Shown one piece after another: positions 50,290 through 62,785 of a DNA stretch of 64,000 nt; the first letter of the stretch is position 1, and each line of letters starts with the position of its first letter. The stretch is from Adiantum capillus-veneris (Eukaryota > Streptophyta > Polypodiopsida > Polypodiales > Pteridaceae). The notes beneath the pieces were generated by a model. That model saw only the letters and a list, made by a program, of their open reading frames with translations. It had not been told where the DNA came from and searched no databases. Made by a program: the position numbers and the translations under genes. Location: NCBI GenBank assembly GCA_014529385.2, contig CM043958.1:78168669-78232668 (forward strand), given 5' to 3'.

Positions 50290-51600
50290 ATGTGTGATAG
50301 TGTAGAGTCCACTACGGTGACTTTTGAGAGACGGCGGTCTCATTCTTGCCGATACTTGCGTTGTTGACATTGTGGTCACACAGGGCACATTAAATGCTGC
50401 TGTTTGAGACGTATGAGACAACACTGGAGATGTATGCGAGATGCAGATACCACTTTGACACATGTTAGAGAGGCAATTTCAGTGGCAGTCTATGCCAATG
50501 ACAGTGATGTCATGCTTGACTCCAGTGTACCTCTTGCATTTGTCTATATTTAGCACACTTTCTCCACAGTGGTTACTAGATACCGATGCTACTTTCCACG
50601 TCACACCATGTCGTGAGTGGTTTAACACATTTTCTAGTGGGAGACTTGGCTGTGTGCACTTGGCCAATGGTTGGGCGTTTGACATAGAGGGTGCATGAGA
50701 TATTTGTTTGTCTTTGCCCAGTGGTGCATCATACATGCTACGATATATGTGCTATGTTCCTCAGGTAAGATAGAGCTTGATCTCAGTGAGACAGTTAACA
50801 AACTTTGGTTGTCAAGTACTGCTTAGAGAGAAGTCTTTTCAGATGCATTGCGGTTCATTAGTGATTGCCAGAGGAGCCCGCAGTGGCCTCGTATATCCTA
50901 TGCATGTGTCTAAGGTTTGAGATGGTGTAGTCTCAATTTTGTTGCTAACATGCTTTGAGCGAGAGATGAGACATGTCTCTTTCACCACTGATCTCCACCA
51001 TGCTCAAGAGATAGAGTATTTAGTTGTGCAAGACGTGCCAGTAGACTTTGTAGAGACATAGATAGAGCGGTAGCGCTCTAGTGAGACACAACAGGTGTTG
51101 TCAGACTTTGTGCAGATAAAGGTAGAGCAGGTCTGTTACCTAGAGACACAGAGAGAGATGACAAATATGGAGTTTTTTGACATGCTCATGTTAGAGGCTG
51201 ATGAGTTGGTGCCGAGACACACAGCTTTGCCTATGGGTGAGAGGGGTGTAGCTTCCCAAGTGTCGATGTTGACACATCCATATGCGGTGAGTAGTCTTGA
51301 TGATGCAATGTTTTCAGATAGCACATGGGAGGCGAGTACAACCAGTTTTGTGCAAATTTTGTCAGCATTCGGGCGTCTCATGTTCGACTTGTTAGTGTCG
51401 AGGCCCAATCTAGCAGCTATAGTGGGAGTATTTGCAGCAGGGATAGTCAGTCGTACGGTGACTGACGCTAGCATGATGCTTCGTGGAGCTTTGTAGACCA
51501 TACAGAGTAATCTGCAAGATTTACATGCAGGCTCTAGCGTGGGTATGCACACTTGCCTACCACCAGAGCCGATACGACTGCGTGTAGATCAATAGAGTGA
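50290..51600 (+). pseudogene. copia remnant: zinc knuckle, protease, gag-preintegrase and RT-RNase H linker pieces
   Basis: Pieces in shifting frames: a CCHC-like knuckle (HCGHTGHIKCC, about 50370-50400); a copia protease segment (WLLDTDATFHVTPCREWF) and the following ISVRQLTNFGCQVLL and GLVYPMHV (50560-50920); and, in 51095-51496, text like the end of copia RT (AFGRLMFDLLVSRPNLAAIVGV, cf. GSLMYxxxxTRPDI). The DTD in place of D[ST]G and the stops show decay. Integrase and most of RT are missing. Plus strand, not closely related to Copia-1/2. Confidence 0.7.
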
Positions 51601-51929
51601 GCCAGTGGGCATAGGTTGAGAGAGCCTCTCACCTAGTTTCTTGTACATACTAGTAGTTTAGCTAGTACGTCTCACTTATCGGTGCATTGCCTTTAAATTA
51701 TTGGGTTAAAGGTGCTACATCTTTTGCCCGGGGCTGGACGTCTGATGTCCTGTACATACCCTTATTCTTCATATAGAAAGAATAAGGAGCACCTCACTCA
51801 CTGTCCTTCCTGAGGTTGCTCCACCCACACTGTCTTGTGCTCCTCCCCTTCCCCACACGTACTGCACCACACAGGCATGCATGCATCCGCGCACACGTGC
51901 ACTCACGATGTGCCCACGAGGATGAGTTT

Positions 51930-53041
51930 TTGTACATTTTGCAGGTACATATGGGTAGAGCTGGAGGTCACTTTTTAAAAGAATCAACTGCTAGGAAGGT
52001 ATCACAATCAGACTATGCCACCTTATTTAAGGATGCATCACTTTTTGCAAAAGGGAGTGATGAATGCCAACATTACAAAACAACACAGTTTAAGGATAAA
52101 ATGCCCTTTCATCCAATTAAGGTCACCCAACTATTTAAAAAGTGGTGCTTAGACTTTGTAGGTCCCATTACACCTGCAACTCGTAACACTCAATCCCGGT
52201 ATATCATCATTGGCATTGATTATGAGACAAAGTGGACTACGGCTAGGGATACACACAAAGCTTATGCAAGGACAAAAACTAAGTTTCTATTTGAGAACAT
52301 TATTACACAATTCGGATGTCCCTTTGAAATTATGAGTTTCCCATTTTATAAAAGAGGTGATAAGAGAACTCACATCAAGTTTCATGATATCCCACCACAA
52401 ATCGATACCTTATTATCCACAAGAAAATGGCCAAGACAAAAGTACCAATAAGTCTCTAATTTCTATTTTGACCAAGACGATAGAGGCTCATCGCACAGAT
52501 TGAGATTTAAAGCTTACATCAGCTCTATGAGCTTATTGTACTACTATAAAATGGCTATTAATTGTACACGGCTCAAAATGGTATATGGCCAAGAAGCAGT
52601 TATGCCATGGCTCATCATTCCTAGTCTTTGAGTAGCTTCTCAAGAAGGTTGGGATGATTACCCATTTGTTGAGCGTCTATATATATCCTTGAGAGGGTAG
52701 AGTAAGAGAGGCAATTGGTTGTGCGGAATGCCTTTGTGGAGAAGGATAGGAGAAAGAAGTGGCTTGACCACCATTTAAAGAACAAGGATATCAAGGTTGG
52801 AGATAAATTCCTTATGTATGGAGTGTGTAAGGAGAATAAAAATTTGAAACATACTGGGAAAGGACCATATAGAATATGTGAAATTACCCCACAAGGTACC
52901 ATTTGTATGGAGGCTCTAAACGGAGCTGAAACCATTGGATTCCTCAATGATGGTAAATTCAAAATATACCATGATCCCCTAAGCAAAGAGGAAATCATGC
53001 CATCCATCAAAAGAAGACAACCAAGGCACAAGGAGAGTTAA
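51930..53041 (+). pseudogene. Element E: gypsy integrase remnant
   Basis: 52000-52450 encodes the second half of an integrase zinc domain (DECQHYKTTQ) and the core start (KKWCLDFVGPITPATRNTQSRYIIIGIDYETKW), then decays; text like the final core region is out of frame near 52390-52620. 52715-53041 encodes an integrase C-terminal domain (DIKVGDKFLMYGVCKENKNLKHTGKGPYRICEI split by spacers; LNDGKFKIYHDPL). It is plus strand and not alignable with C beyond family level. Confidence 0.85.
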
Positions 53042-53433
53042 AAAGGGTACAAGCCCAAATTGAGGCTTGAGAATGACAACAACATATCAACGAGAGACTA
53101 ATCTTGGAGTTACACATGCATTCCAACTTGAAACATATAACAATTCTCTAGACTCTGACTTACCTCTATGATACCCAATTGCGTTAAATAGCTCCTATGG
53201 GAAAGTACTATTTAATTCATAGTTGGACACAAGAGCTTAATATGATTTGCTATCCTATGAAGTGTGGTGTCAGTTAGGGAAACGTTTTACCTAGGACTCA
53301 ACATGACTTGACAAGGTGTACATATCAATGGGTACCCAAGGCCTTGTTAATGGCCTCTTCTACTCTTCAATTATATTCAAAATAGAAGCCTCAAAGGAAA
53401 TCCTCCATCAAGAGGGGTAACAAATCTGATCTT

Positions 53434-53865
53434 TTGGAGAGTCAATCTCCAGTCAAAGCAAAGGAAGCTTTTTTGCAATGCAACTCTATTGAGAATCAAG
53501 ACCTTAAAGGTAACTTTGACCCAATGGAAATTTTTGAGAGTGCTTCTTGTTTTAAAGAAGTGAGTGAAGAAGAAGAGGAAATCATAGGTGGGAAGATCAT
53601 AGACTGCATTGATCATAGAGAGATGATTGTGGACATGGATTTTCTAGTTCAAAACAAAGTAGAAGAGTGTGAAGTGGATCCCTGTGAGGATGATCTTCCA
53701 AAATTGAGTGAGGTTTTTAAAATGATTTGGCATGACCTATGTATGCCAAGCACGAATCAACCTAGTGTAGAAGAAGCAACATATGTCATAGTTCTAGAGA
53801 GTAACCAATCAACCTTGGAGGTGGGGAAGGTGAGGAGTTTCAACCTTGTCAAGGGGGGTGTTTAG
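53434..53865 (+). CDS. Unrecognised acidic ORF, 143 codons
   Basis: It lies about 390 bp after the integrase remnant E on the same strand and ends two bases before the next ORF. Composition is acidic (EEEEEI, CEVDPCEDD). No domain is recognised. It may be a 3' ORF of element E or gag-pol linker text of another element. Length in an AT-rich, stop-rich background makes chance less likely, but coding status is unproven. Confidence 0.35.
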   Translation: MESQSPVKAKEAFLQCNSIENQDLKGNFDPMEIFESASCFKEVSEEEEEIIGGKIIDCIDHREMIVDMDFLVQNKVEECEVDPCEDDLPKLSEVFKMIWHDLCMPSTNQPSVEEATYVIVLESNQSTLEVGKVRSFNLVKGGV

Positions 53866-53867
53866 AA

Positions 53868-54713
53868 GTGGATGGAGGAAATGGGAGAAATAGGATCATA
53901 GAGCAAAAAGATATCATTCTCTCCAATGGTGTATTAGTGGGTGGCATTTCATTCATGAGATTCTCTCCTAGAAGGAAAATCCAAGCCTTTGAAGCTCCAA
54001 TCAGCTTAACAATAAGTTTCACTTCTTCTAGTTCAACAACTCTTGTCTTTGCATATTCCTTTCATCCTGGGCACTATACTCCTTTAACTCTTGAAGGATA
54101 TGAAGACTTGGTGATTGGCGTATGTTTCCAAAATTTCTACATTTGTTTCTTTGGTACATGGAGGTCTTACACTGTGATACTTTTGGTCTTCTTCATAGAT
54201 GGGAAACGTGTGTATTGTAATTTTTGGATCTTGTGTCAGTTCTTACCAAAATTTCTTCACTTTCTATGTGCTAGAAGCAACAAGAACCTTGGTCTATTGT
54301 CTACACATGTGGTAATTTTTTTGCAACACCTTTTAGTAGCTGGTGGCATGGATCAATCTCTCCTAAATTTTGAAGATCGTGGAGTTTTTTACTTGATAAA
54401 GGTTCCCACGTTCAATGGGTTTTATGAGCTAGAGTTAAGAGATTTGCTCATACAAGCTCTTGAAGATCGCATTAGATACATCAACCGTGAACAAGAGGAA
54501 GAGCAATCAATTTTTTACATCATGTTCAGAGTTGCAGTGATGGTGAACAATCAAAAAAGTTTTAGGTTTTTTCAACTAGATTTGGTAAGCTATAACCTTT
54601 CCACAAGTCTATCCCTGGAGAAGAACTTTCAAGATCTTGAATCTTGGGGGGTGCTTCTTGGAATTTTGGCTAATGAAGGTGGTTTACACAACCACTTTGT
54701 TAGCCCACAATAA
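53868..54713 (+). CDS. Unrecognised ORF, 281 codons, hydrophobic middle
   Basis: Begins MDGGNGRNRIIEQKD, two bases after the previous ORF and in a different frame. Residues about 90-150 are markedly hydrophobic (YTVILLVFFIDG, NFWILCQFLPKFLHFLC), possibly membrane-associated; the C-terminal half is soluble-looking. Position after integrase E recalls the third ORF of env-like gypsy elements, but no signal peptide or cleavage motif is evident. 281 open codons is long for chance here. It ends 63 bp before the poly-G tract. Confidence 0.4.
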   Translation: MDGGNGRNRIIEQKDIILSNGVLVGGISFMRFSPRRKIQAFEAPISLTISFTSSSSTTLVFAYSFHPGHYTPLTLEGYEDLVIGVCFQNFYICFFGTWRSYTVILLVFFIDGKRVYCNFWILCQFLPKFLHFLCARSNKNLGLLSTHVVIFLQHLLVAGGMDQSLLNFEDRGVFYLIKVPTFNGFYELELRDLLIQALEDRIRYINREQEEEQSIFYIMFRVAVMVNNQKSFRFFQLDLVSYNLSTSLSLEKNFQDLESWGVLLGILANEGGLHNHFVSPQ

Positions 54714-54776
54714 CACTTTTTAAAGAACCTTGGTAGAGCCAACAATTTTTCAAGTATAAGATCCACAGGAAAAAAT

Positions 54777-54816
<40 letters not shown>

Positions 54817-54824
54817 GGGGGGGG
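54777..54824 (+). repeat. Poly-G tract (39 G, one A, 8 G)
   Basis: An extreme homopolymer directly upstream of the RNase H coding text of remnant F; the codons after it continue that frame (GLVLVSPKGEVV). It may be an expanded Gly codon run, a polypurine tract, or a place where sequence was mis-joined. Confidence 0.95.
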
Positions 54825-56533
54825 ACTTGTTTTGGTGAGCCCGAAAGGAGAAGTGGTGAAGAAAGAGTAAGTGGTTATAGAAGGATCAATAAACAACAAT
54901 GAAGCGGAGTACAATGTTCTACTCAGTGGGTTGGAGATGTGCTTAGCCCGAAAGACACAACTTATGGTGAAAGGTGATTCTTTGATAATTGTGAAACGAA
55001 TTCTTGGTATTTGGTCTTGTAAGAATGAAAGACTTAGATCCAAAGTTTCTATCATTCGCAAACTTTTGGGAAAATTTGATTAAGTACAACTCTATCACAT
55101 CATAGAAAAGAAAATCATGATGCAAAATTACTAGCTCAATAAGCAATCTCATGTCAAAATGAAGTGCAAGTCATCATTGCAACTAAAACAATGAAGGGGC
55201 TACAATATGCAGGCATGGACTCCTTAGCACCTATGGTTAACTACATCTTGGAGAGAGAATTTTCTAAAGATTTCACAACGGCACAAAGAAGGAGGCTCGT
55301 CAAGAAGGCAAGCTCATTTCTTTGGTTCAAGGGGGATTTATACCAAAAGGGTAAGGATCTTGTTTTTGGACGAGTACCATACACTAGTGAAATTCTTGAA
55401 ATATTGAGAGGGTTGCACGAAGAAGCTTATGGGGGTCATTTTTTGCATGAGCTAATAAAAAAAAAAAAATCTTGTTAGTTGAGTATGTTTGGCCAAGTAT
55501 GCATGTGCATGTCCAACATCGGTGGTAGAAATTTCCACTATTGACAAATCAATGGCAATGAAAGGTTACTGTATGGACCCTGACAACCAGTCATTTCATG
55601 TGGTCTTTTTGAAAAATGAGGAATTGATGCTATGTGTCCATTGCTTAGAGCAGCAAATGGTAAAGTCTATATCCTTGTTGCTATCGATTATAAGACAAGA
55701 TGGGTAGAAGCACAAAGTATAGCACGAGTAAATGAAAAGACAGTGAGTAGGTTTGTCTACAACAAGTTTGGTACACCTCTTGAAATTTTATCTGATAATG
55801 GTTCAGGTTTCAGAAAGGGCTTACTAACGGAAGTGTGTGATGAGCTTAAAATTCACCATAAACATAACACACCATATTATTCTTAATTAAATGGTTTGGT
55901 AGAGAAAGCTATCGTGATCATTACATGAATCATAAGGAAGATGGTGAAAACTAAGCCAAAGTTATAGGATGGTTTCTTAGATGGAGCATTATGGGCATTT
56001 ATGACAATTTACAAAGATGCTACACAGCTCACTCCGTTCCACTTAGTGCATGGACAAAAAGCTTTGCAACTCAAGGAGAAGCTTGACGATGGTATCAAAG
56101 ACAAAGGGATTAAAGAGAAGAGCTCAGTCCTTTGCTACAACAGTACGTTGGACAACAAGTTTGATGCTAAGTTTGAGAATAAATCGGAAGGGTCTTACAT
56201 TGTGAAGAAAGCTTATACATGCGTCTACTACTACCAATTGATGGATGGATGGAAAGGAGCACCCTAGGAAGGTCAACGGCTATCGGCTCAAGCCTTATCT
56301 AAGTTGCATGCTTCCAGAATATTTGAAGATGAAACAAGCCAAAGAGAAAACGAGGGAGGTATGCTGCTACTGTTGCACTTCTCACACATTGAAATTATGT
56401 GCAACTAGGTGCAAAACCTTTGAAGGCAAAGAAACATCAAGACGGAAAGGAACCTTGAAGGAGGCATTGCAAAATTATCCACAACTTTCATTCATGTACG
56501 AGCCTGTTGATGGTACATGAATGAACCATCAAC
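54825..56533 (+). pseudogene. Remnant F: archaeal-type RNase H and integrase of a C-like gypsy element
   Basis: Archaeal-type RNase H: NNNEAEYNVL, VKGDSLIIVKRILGIW (54870-55080). Integrase zinc domain: DLYQKGKDLVFGRV, LHEEAYGGHF (55164-55478). Core: AIDYKTRWVEA, ILSDNGSGF, HNTPYYS (55632-55886), then a stop. Late core and C-terminal domain: TPFHLVHGQKAL, LCYNSTLDNKFDAKF (56001-56267), KVNGYRLKPYL (56245-56340). Each part aligns with pol of element C (KGDALLVVKQVLGVW; LRYNSKLDNTF; RVNGLRLKLY), but with stops, frameshifts and one deletion, so it is an older relative. Confidence 0.88.
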
Positions 56534-56550
56534 GGGGGGGGGGTGGGGGG
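56534..56550 (+). other. Polypurine tract of remnant F
   Basis: Ten G, one T, six G directly before TGTGGCTAAATG at 56551, which is the likely start of its 3' LTR. Confidence 0.7.
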
Positions 56551-58651
56551 TGTGGCTAAATGATAGTTGTTTTTTGTTCCATCTATCATGAGAAAAGAAA
56601 TAGCAAAAAAAAAACCAAACGTAGCCAGAATAAACCGAATATATATATGTACATATTTCTAATAAGCTATCTATACATAGGTAAAATGGTGGGATAAATA
56701 TTTGTCGTCAATCTTTCTCATGGGAACCCCACCTTTTGCTTTATAATAACTTTAGGTGTGCGTTATTGATAAGTGTGAGTTTGCATATGTATATTATAAA
56801 TAAGGGTATTTAAAAAAATAAATTAAAATATATTCACATATACCTTTTTCTTTTAAGCTTATCCATATAGCTTTCTATGCTATTCCTTGTATATATTCAT
56901 AGAGTAATAAATAAGGTTGGTAATATCTCCACATGGAAAAATAGCTTCGGGAATACTTTTATGAAGAGGACGTGTATATTTCTAGCAAAGTAAGGAGACT
57001 TGAATGAAAAGGACATGAGGTGATTGGTTCCACATTTGATTAGGAGTTATGCATTTCAAAGACCTACAAGTCTATACAAAAGGATTTTTTTTTTCGTGCT
57101 ATAGGTTTTATGCAAAGTAATGGTGGAAATGTGGACAAAGGTACACATAAAAGATTGGACATGTAAGATCTTTCAAGAGCATGGTGACATGTGTGCAACT
57201 TCTACACTTTTCCACAAAAACCTAGCTCAAATTTCACTCTCTCCTAATTTTTGAGCCATCTTTTTCTCTCTCACCTCTTACACATTTAAAAAAACCCCAA
57301 GGACTAATGACCATGACCTCGAGCGCTTATTTAGGCCTCCCTAGGTGCATTTATACACTTTCAAATAGCTCATTTATTTTTTGCACATTTTTCTTTTATT
57401 CTTACACACTCTCATCACACACACATAGACACACACCATCATTAGTAGCATGGGGGCAGATTTAGCATGGAGAAGATCATTAGAAGTAGCCATGGCTGGA
57501 TTGTATATACCTTCGTATTTTGCAACTCCTCCCATTATTCATTTTTTTTCCTTTCTCCCTCTCATGCACACATCTCCAATGCTCCAAAATCTTCTAATTT
57601 ATTCCACCTATGACAAAGTGGACAAAAGGATGCAATTAGCGGGCATCAACCAATTCAGCTGGATTTCAAGCACCGGATGAAAAGATGATGGCGGTCATTC
57701 TTCATTTCTTCGACACCGTCAGACAAGCGAGAGTGTAATCCTATCCAATTTCTTGCTAATTTCTCATTTTACACACCCTATCATTGTACATTTCCATTTC
57801 TATTATGTAAAAAAATACTAACTAGAGTTCTAACCTACTAACCTACTAACCTCAAATCTAGCCCTACCACCTATCTCCTCATCTACATCATATTACTCCT
57901 AAAAGAAGCTTTGATATGAATAATTAAAAGTAATCATGCAAATTCTAATCCCTCCAAACATTTATCAAAGGAGTGCCTCTCTTTGTAATGAAATATGAGA
58001 AAAGAAGAAGTGAGAAGTGTGGAGAAGGAGAGTGTGAGAGGAAGTGTGTGAGAGGCTTTGCGCAAGAAGCCTTGCATTATGCGATGCTACCTTGTGAGTG
58101 CAAATAGTCATATACCCTTTGCCTAATGCTTGCTAAATCCACGAATGTAAAGTGCTTTGCATAGTGTATGCGGAAGAGAAGAGAGTAGAGGAATTGGAGG
58201 TTGCTTCTACAATTGTATCCTCACATTGGTGGTCTCATCAAAGAAGAGGTGGTTTTGGATTCTGCATCTTGACAATGTTCATTCATCTCGTGCTTGATAA
58301 ACATCATGGAATCTACACAATCGTAGATTTTTTCCGAGTGTCCTGTGTTTTTTGGTTGTTTGGGTGATATTTTTTGTGTGTAGCCCTAGCCTTGAGTAAG
58401 TCGTTGTAAGAGGGTTGCAAGGTGGAGAGGACTCCCTTAGCCCTAAGACAATGCATGGGGTGGCTAGATTTGAGTGTGTGTTTTGTGTTGATGACAAAGG
58501 GGACATGAAATTCTAACCGTTGTAGTGCCAATTTTGTTTAGCCTATGTGTGTTCTGGTTTTGTTTTAGTTGAGGTGCTCATATCACTTATCAATTTTCTT
58601 GAAGCTTTGAGTATGCATGCTTGAAGGTATTCACGGCATTGGCTAAGAAAT

Positions 58652-58729
<78 letters not shown>

Positions 58730-59456
58730 CCATGCTCACGTCCTAGTTTGTGATACAAAAACCTAGGTGGTGCCCCTACATTTTTTCCAAATTTTGTGTG
58801 GTATTTGGGTGTGTTGTTGTGTTTGGGATCTATGTGTTGTGTTTGTGTTAGACCCTCACACCCTATGAGCAACACGAGAGCCTTGAGAGGTTTCTAGAGG
58901 CCACTTCTCTTGTCACTTGCCCCAGACCGCCTCACTACTATGACGACAATGATAAAATTTGGGTACTCAAATGTAGATTTTGTTCTTGTATGTTGCCTAA
59001 GGAACCATGTAAGCCAAGTCTTGTAACTCCAAAGCCAATTGAGGACCAGGGGAAGGGAAAATTCATAGAGTACTCCACATATGTTGCAAAGCTAGTTTGT
59101 GTTCTGAAGCAAGAACGATTTGTTCCACCTAGCTCAGGAGGGGTAGAATCACATACGGCTTCTAGCTCCTCATGTAGTTCATCCAAAGATGTAAAAGCTG
59201 CATGAAGAAACATTTCAAGTTAGTTCATGGAGAGTACCTTACCACCCTTGCAACTCGATTAAGCACCTAGGGTGGCAGGAAATTATTGGCCAAAGTCCTT
59301 ACCTATTACATCTTGGAACAATTGGTTTCAAAAAGTGATGACATCTTTTCAAAAGATATGATCTACCCAAGGAAGGGGGGAGTAATTACATCAATCATTT
59401 GCTCGCTTCTCTCTTTAACTTTTCTCCCTAACCTCTTGACTTCCAAATCTTAGGGG

Positions 59457-59457
<1 letters not shown>
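56551..59457 (+). other. Probable 3' LTR of F and unassigned sequence
   Basis: The LTR would begin TGTGGCTAAATG at 56551; its end could not be located because no second copy is present. The rest is AT-rich with only small ORFs (57450-57680, 58152-58367, 58990-59205) that I do not recognise. A long CT microsatellite lies at 58654-58727. Confidence 0.4.
58654..58727. repeat. Microsatellite (TC)37
   Basis: An uninterrupted TC dinucleotide run. Apparent Arg-Glu or Ser-Leu repeat proteins across it are translations of the repeat. Confidence 0.97.
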
Positions 59458-59491
<34 letters not shown>

Positions 59492-61500
59492 ATATTGTTA
59501 TTGACTTAGCATGTGGGGAGAATTATGAGGAATTAGAATGGCTCTTGTATCTATTGACCACAAGTGATCCCTACATAGTAAAACATACTGCCCCACCAGC
59601 ATATGCTTATCCCTTTGCACAAAATTTCTACCCATGCATGGTAGCATTCTTGATTAACATATATGTACAAGAAGATGAATAAAAATCAAAAGATGACATT
59701 GAAGAAGCCTATGGTCTCACTGAGGATGAATTTATTTATCTTGATGACGAGGATCGAGACGTAGCCTTAGGACTGCCAGGCAATCTATAAAATATTCTCT
59801 TACCTTGATCCTATAGTGTGCTGCAAATAGATAGGTTAGAATTCTATATTCTGTTTTCATTTTTTGATTGATGCCTTTTCCCACTAATATGCCTCTTGTA
59901 GGTACGTTGTATTGTTTACTAATGAGTACAGGAAAACGTTGCACTAACTCAATTCTTTAGCATCATGAGGTCTTTGTCATATCCATACCAAACTACATCA
60001 AAGAGTTGCTACCAACACAAAACAGGTGTTTCTTGTCCATTCTTGTTGCTTTGCTGCCTTTTTAGCATTCATGTTTGCGTGTTTCAAGACTAATCGGTAC
60101 CAAAGTATCTAACATACTTGCTTAGTATTTTGCTTTAGACTCGATATAATTTAGTAGTTAGTTTAGGCTCTTAATTCGATATTATGAAGCATTGTGTGCC
60201 GTGTAGAGTGCTTTTTAGTGGGCTTACTCCCTCTTGCCCTTTAGCTTGAGTATTATAAAGGAAGTTTTGCTATTATGATGAGCCTGAGGATAGTAACTGT
60301 GTCAAGATGACCCCCAAGGATACATGATTGCAAATGAGCAAGCAACAAAGCCACTCTAAAGGGGGGGGTAGGGGGGGAGGTGAGCCCAAAAGTCAATTAC
60401 GAGTCTACGTTTCAACAAAATGTATGTTGAAAATACTTTGGGGGGTCAGCCAAAGGGAATCTATTCAGGCTATAATTTCATGTGTGATTTTCTTTATCAT
60501 ATCTCAACTTGAGGATCTTCTAGGTACAACCTCTACTTATCCATGAAACATGAAACAATTTACTCTTGCGATTAAACAACTCTAACTTGACTAGGAGGAA
60601 TTAAGAGGATTGGCTATGGGATTAATAATTGACCTTTATTGCCCTACTGACAATAAAACTAGCAAAGCTAGAGTCCATGATTCGTTGACCTCTATAAGTG
60701 CCAGTGAGTTTAGTTCTATTATGTTTTAATGTATAATGCTCAACTACGTTTGTTTCATATTTTTTCCATTGATTTCTCTTTATGCTTACTCATTGCGTAT
60801 GAATTTTAATTCTCCATGTTTTTATGAGAATGTAGTTATTATGCTATCTTCTTGTTGATTTTGCAGTGTTCGAGTGAAGCTAAGGAGTCACCATATCGCA
60901 GAGGACAAGTGTACCATCTTCTAGTATTTAACTTCTTGATTGTGAACACGTCCATGGGCCCTACTCTCATCAAGATGTTTAAATACTACAAGATCCATAC
61001 AAAGCGAATGGATCAAGTTCTTGCTTTCGAATTTTCCACATTCATAAATTCCAATGACGGAATTTACATTAAAAAGGGGGGCATTGGCTTATATTGAGTC
61101 GAGGGTCGGTCCTGTCGATCTTGTAGGTGCATGGTCAGGGATTGAGTGATTGCCAATGAGAGATGCACCATATAATTATTCAGAAAAGAAATTAGTGATG
61201 ACTGGTTGAGTGTGAGCACCTATATGTGAACGAGACGAACCACATAAAAGGCTTGTAACTTAGTTTTTTCCTCATTCTCAAAGTGCTCTTGCTCTCCTTC
61301 TCTGCGACCTTATCTTCTTGCTTCCTATGAGCATGAGTGTGTGTGAGTGCGAGAGAGAGGGTGTGAACGATAGAGTAGCATCGAGGTACAACGGTGGCAA
61401 GGCGATTGAGCAACGACAGCAGGCTTCTTCCTTTCTGCGCACATGAGATTCCCTCATCGATGGCAAAGTAGGAGGTGAGTGACACACAATTTCTCATTGT
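59458..61500 (+). mobile_element. Family D element, copy 2 (inverted relative to copy 1)
   Basis: It begins near a TG microsatellite (59458-59488). It then has the coding remnant (59583-59790, one in-frame stop at 59681), the block around 60160-60260, a G-rich tract at about 61070-61081 (AAAAAGGGGGGC) and an LTR-like end related to 6352-7011. Divergence from copy 1 is substantial, including indels, so both are old. The element's 5' half was not identified. Confidence 0.55.
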
Positions 61501-62194
61501 AGAACTTGTCTATGCACAGATTGTATGCTTGTGCCACGACGATGAGTAAGGTCCCAACAATCAACATGCAAGATGCTCTTGTGCTTGGACTCATGTGTTT
61601 TGTTTCTCATGACACTATTGATATAAGATCAAGCCACCTACATTAGCCTTAGACAAAAGGGTCATTGATGTGGGGCGTTGCTGGATTAGGGATGTGGAGC
61701 TTAGATCTTCATCTGTTTTTGTTGGGTTCATCTACACCATTAGTGTATCAGGGGTTGAATGACCTACACGGCTAACGCATCAGAGATCTTGCCTTGGCTT
61801 CGTTTAAACACCCCGTGTGGCATTGAAGAGGCATGGTGCGTAAATTGGTATAGTTGGTGTTGATTTCCTACCACATGTTGCTGGATTTGGAATCCTTTCA
61901 GAGCTCAGGTTCCTGGAGAGAAGCAAAGCGGCTTCGACTTATGTCTAGCTTTAAGTAAATTGGAGGTGTTCTTGCTCACTCCGGGTGAAGTGAAATTCTC
62001 TCTAGCCAGAGTACAAGCGTTTGTGCATGGGTGGACCGATTGATCCTACACAGGGTCCAATGCTTCTACTTAGTCATTTATATTTTGAAGATATGGTATA
62101 GCCAACTTTTTTTATTGCATTAAGTCATGGTTTTCTTGTTTCACTTAGATGGGGTATTTAAAGATTCTCTTTTGTCATTCTATTGTGTCTCTAT

Positions 62195-62265
<71 letters not shown>

Positions 62266-62549
62266 TCTCTCTATTCTCGCAATGCGGTGTACACGTATAT
62301 TCACCCTCCACTTGGTCATTTTCTTTAGTACACTTTCATTCATACACACTCAGGGGTAGCACTAGTCGCTAGGTACCTCTGGATGCAGTCTTACACTTGG
62401 TTTAAACTCCATGTTAGGTTGAGCATTGAGAAATCCTCCCCTATACAAATGCTTCCGCAACTCTAATGTATATTGAAATTGTATAAAAGTGTAAATTGTA
62501 TGATTCTCGCACAAACCCCTTGGGAGGGGTATCTCTCAAAATGAGATAT
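61501..62549. other. Unassigned sequence with a CT microsatellite
   Basis: No credible ORF. A CT microsatellite spans 62196-62263. Nothing else recognised. Confidence 0.5.
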
Positions 62550-62774
62550 TGTTAAGAGGAGAGGAGTGACTAGTTTTAGTTGGAGACACTATTGTGACGT
62601 GCTTGTCACGCGTGAGTGAGAGAGAGAGAGAGTGTACACGAGTCTGAACCAGAATGAGCGTCCCTCGCCTTTGAGCAAGCACCTCCTTATATAATCATGT
62701 AAGGGGTTACATGCCAAGATGATCTACACCAAGAACCCAACTGTCGGATACTATCTTTACGACTACACACCACA
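62550..62774 (-). repeat. LTR (225 bp) with adjacent polypurine tract, element unidentified
   Basis: On the minus strand it begins TGTGGTGTGTAG directly after a purine tract (62775-62785, TAAGGGGGGAG) and ends CTCTTAACA at 62550, so it has TG...CA ends. A TATA box (TTATATAAGG, minus) is at 62685-62694. This is the layout of a 3' LTR; the body of the element would lie at higher coordinates. No partner LTR is in the window, so the call rests on structure alone. Confidence 0.65.
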
Positions 62775-62785
62775 CCTCCCCCCTT

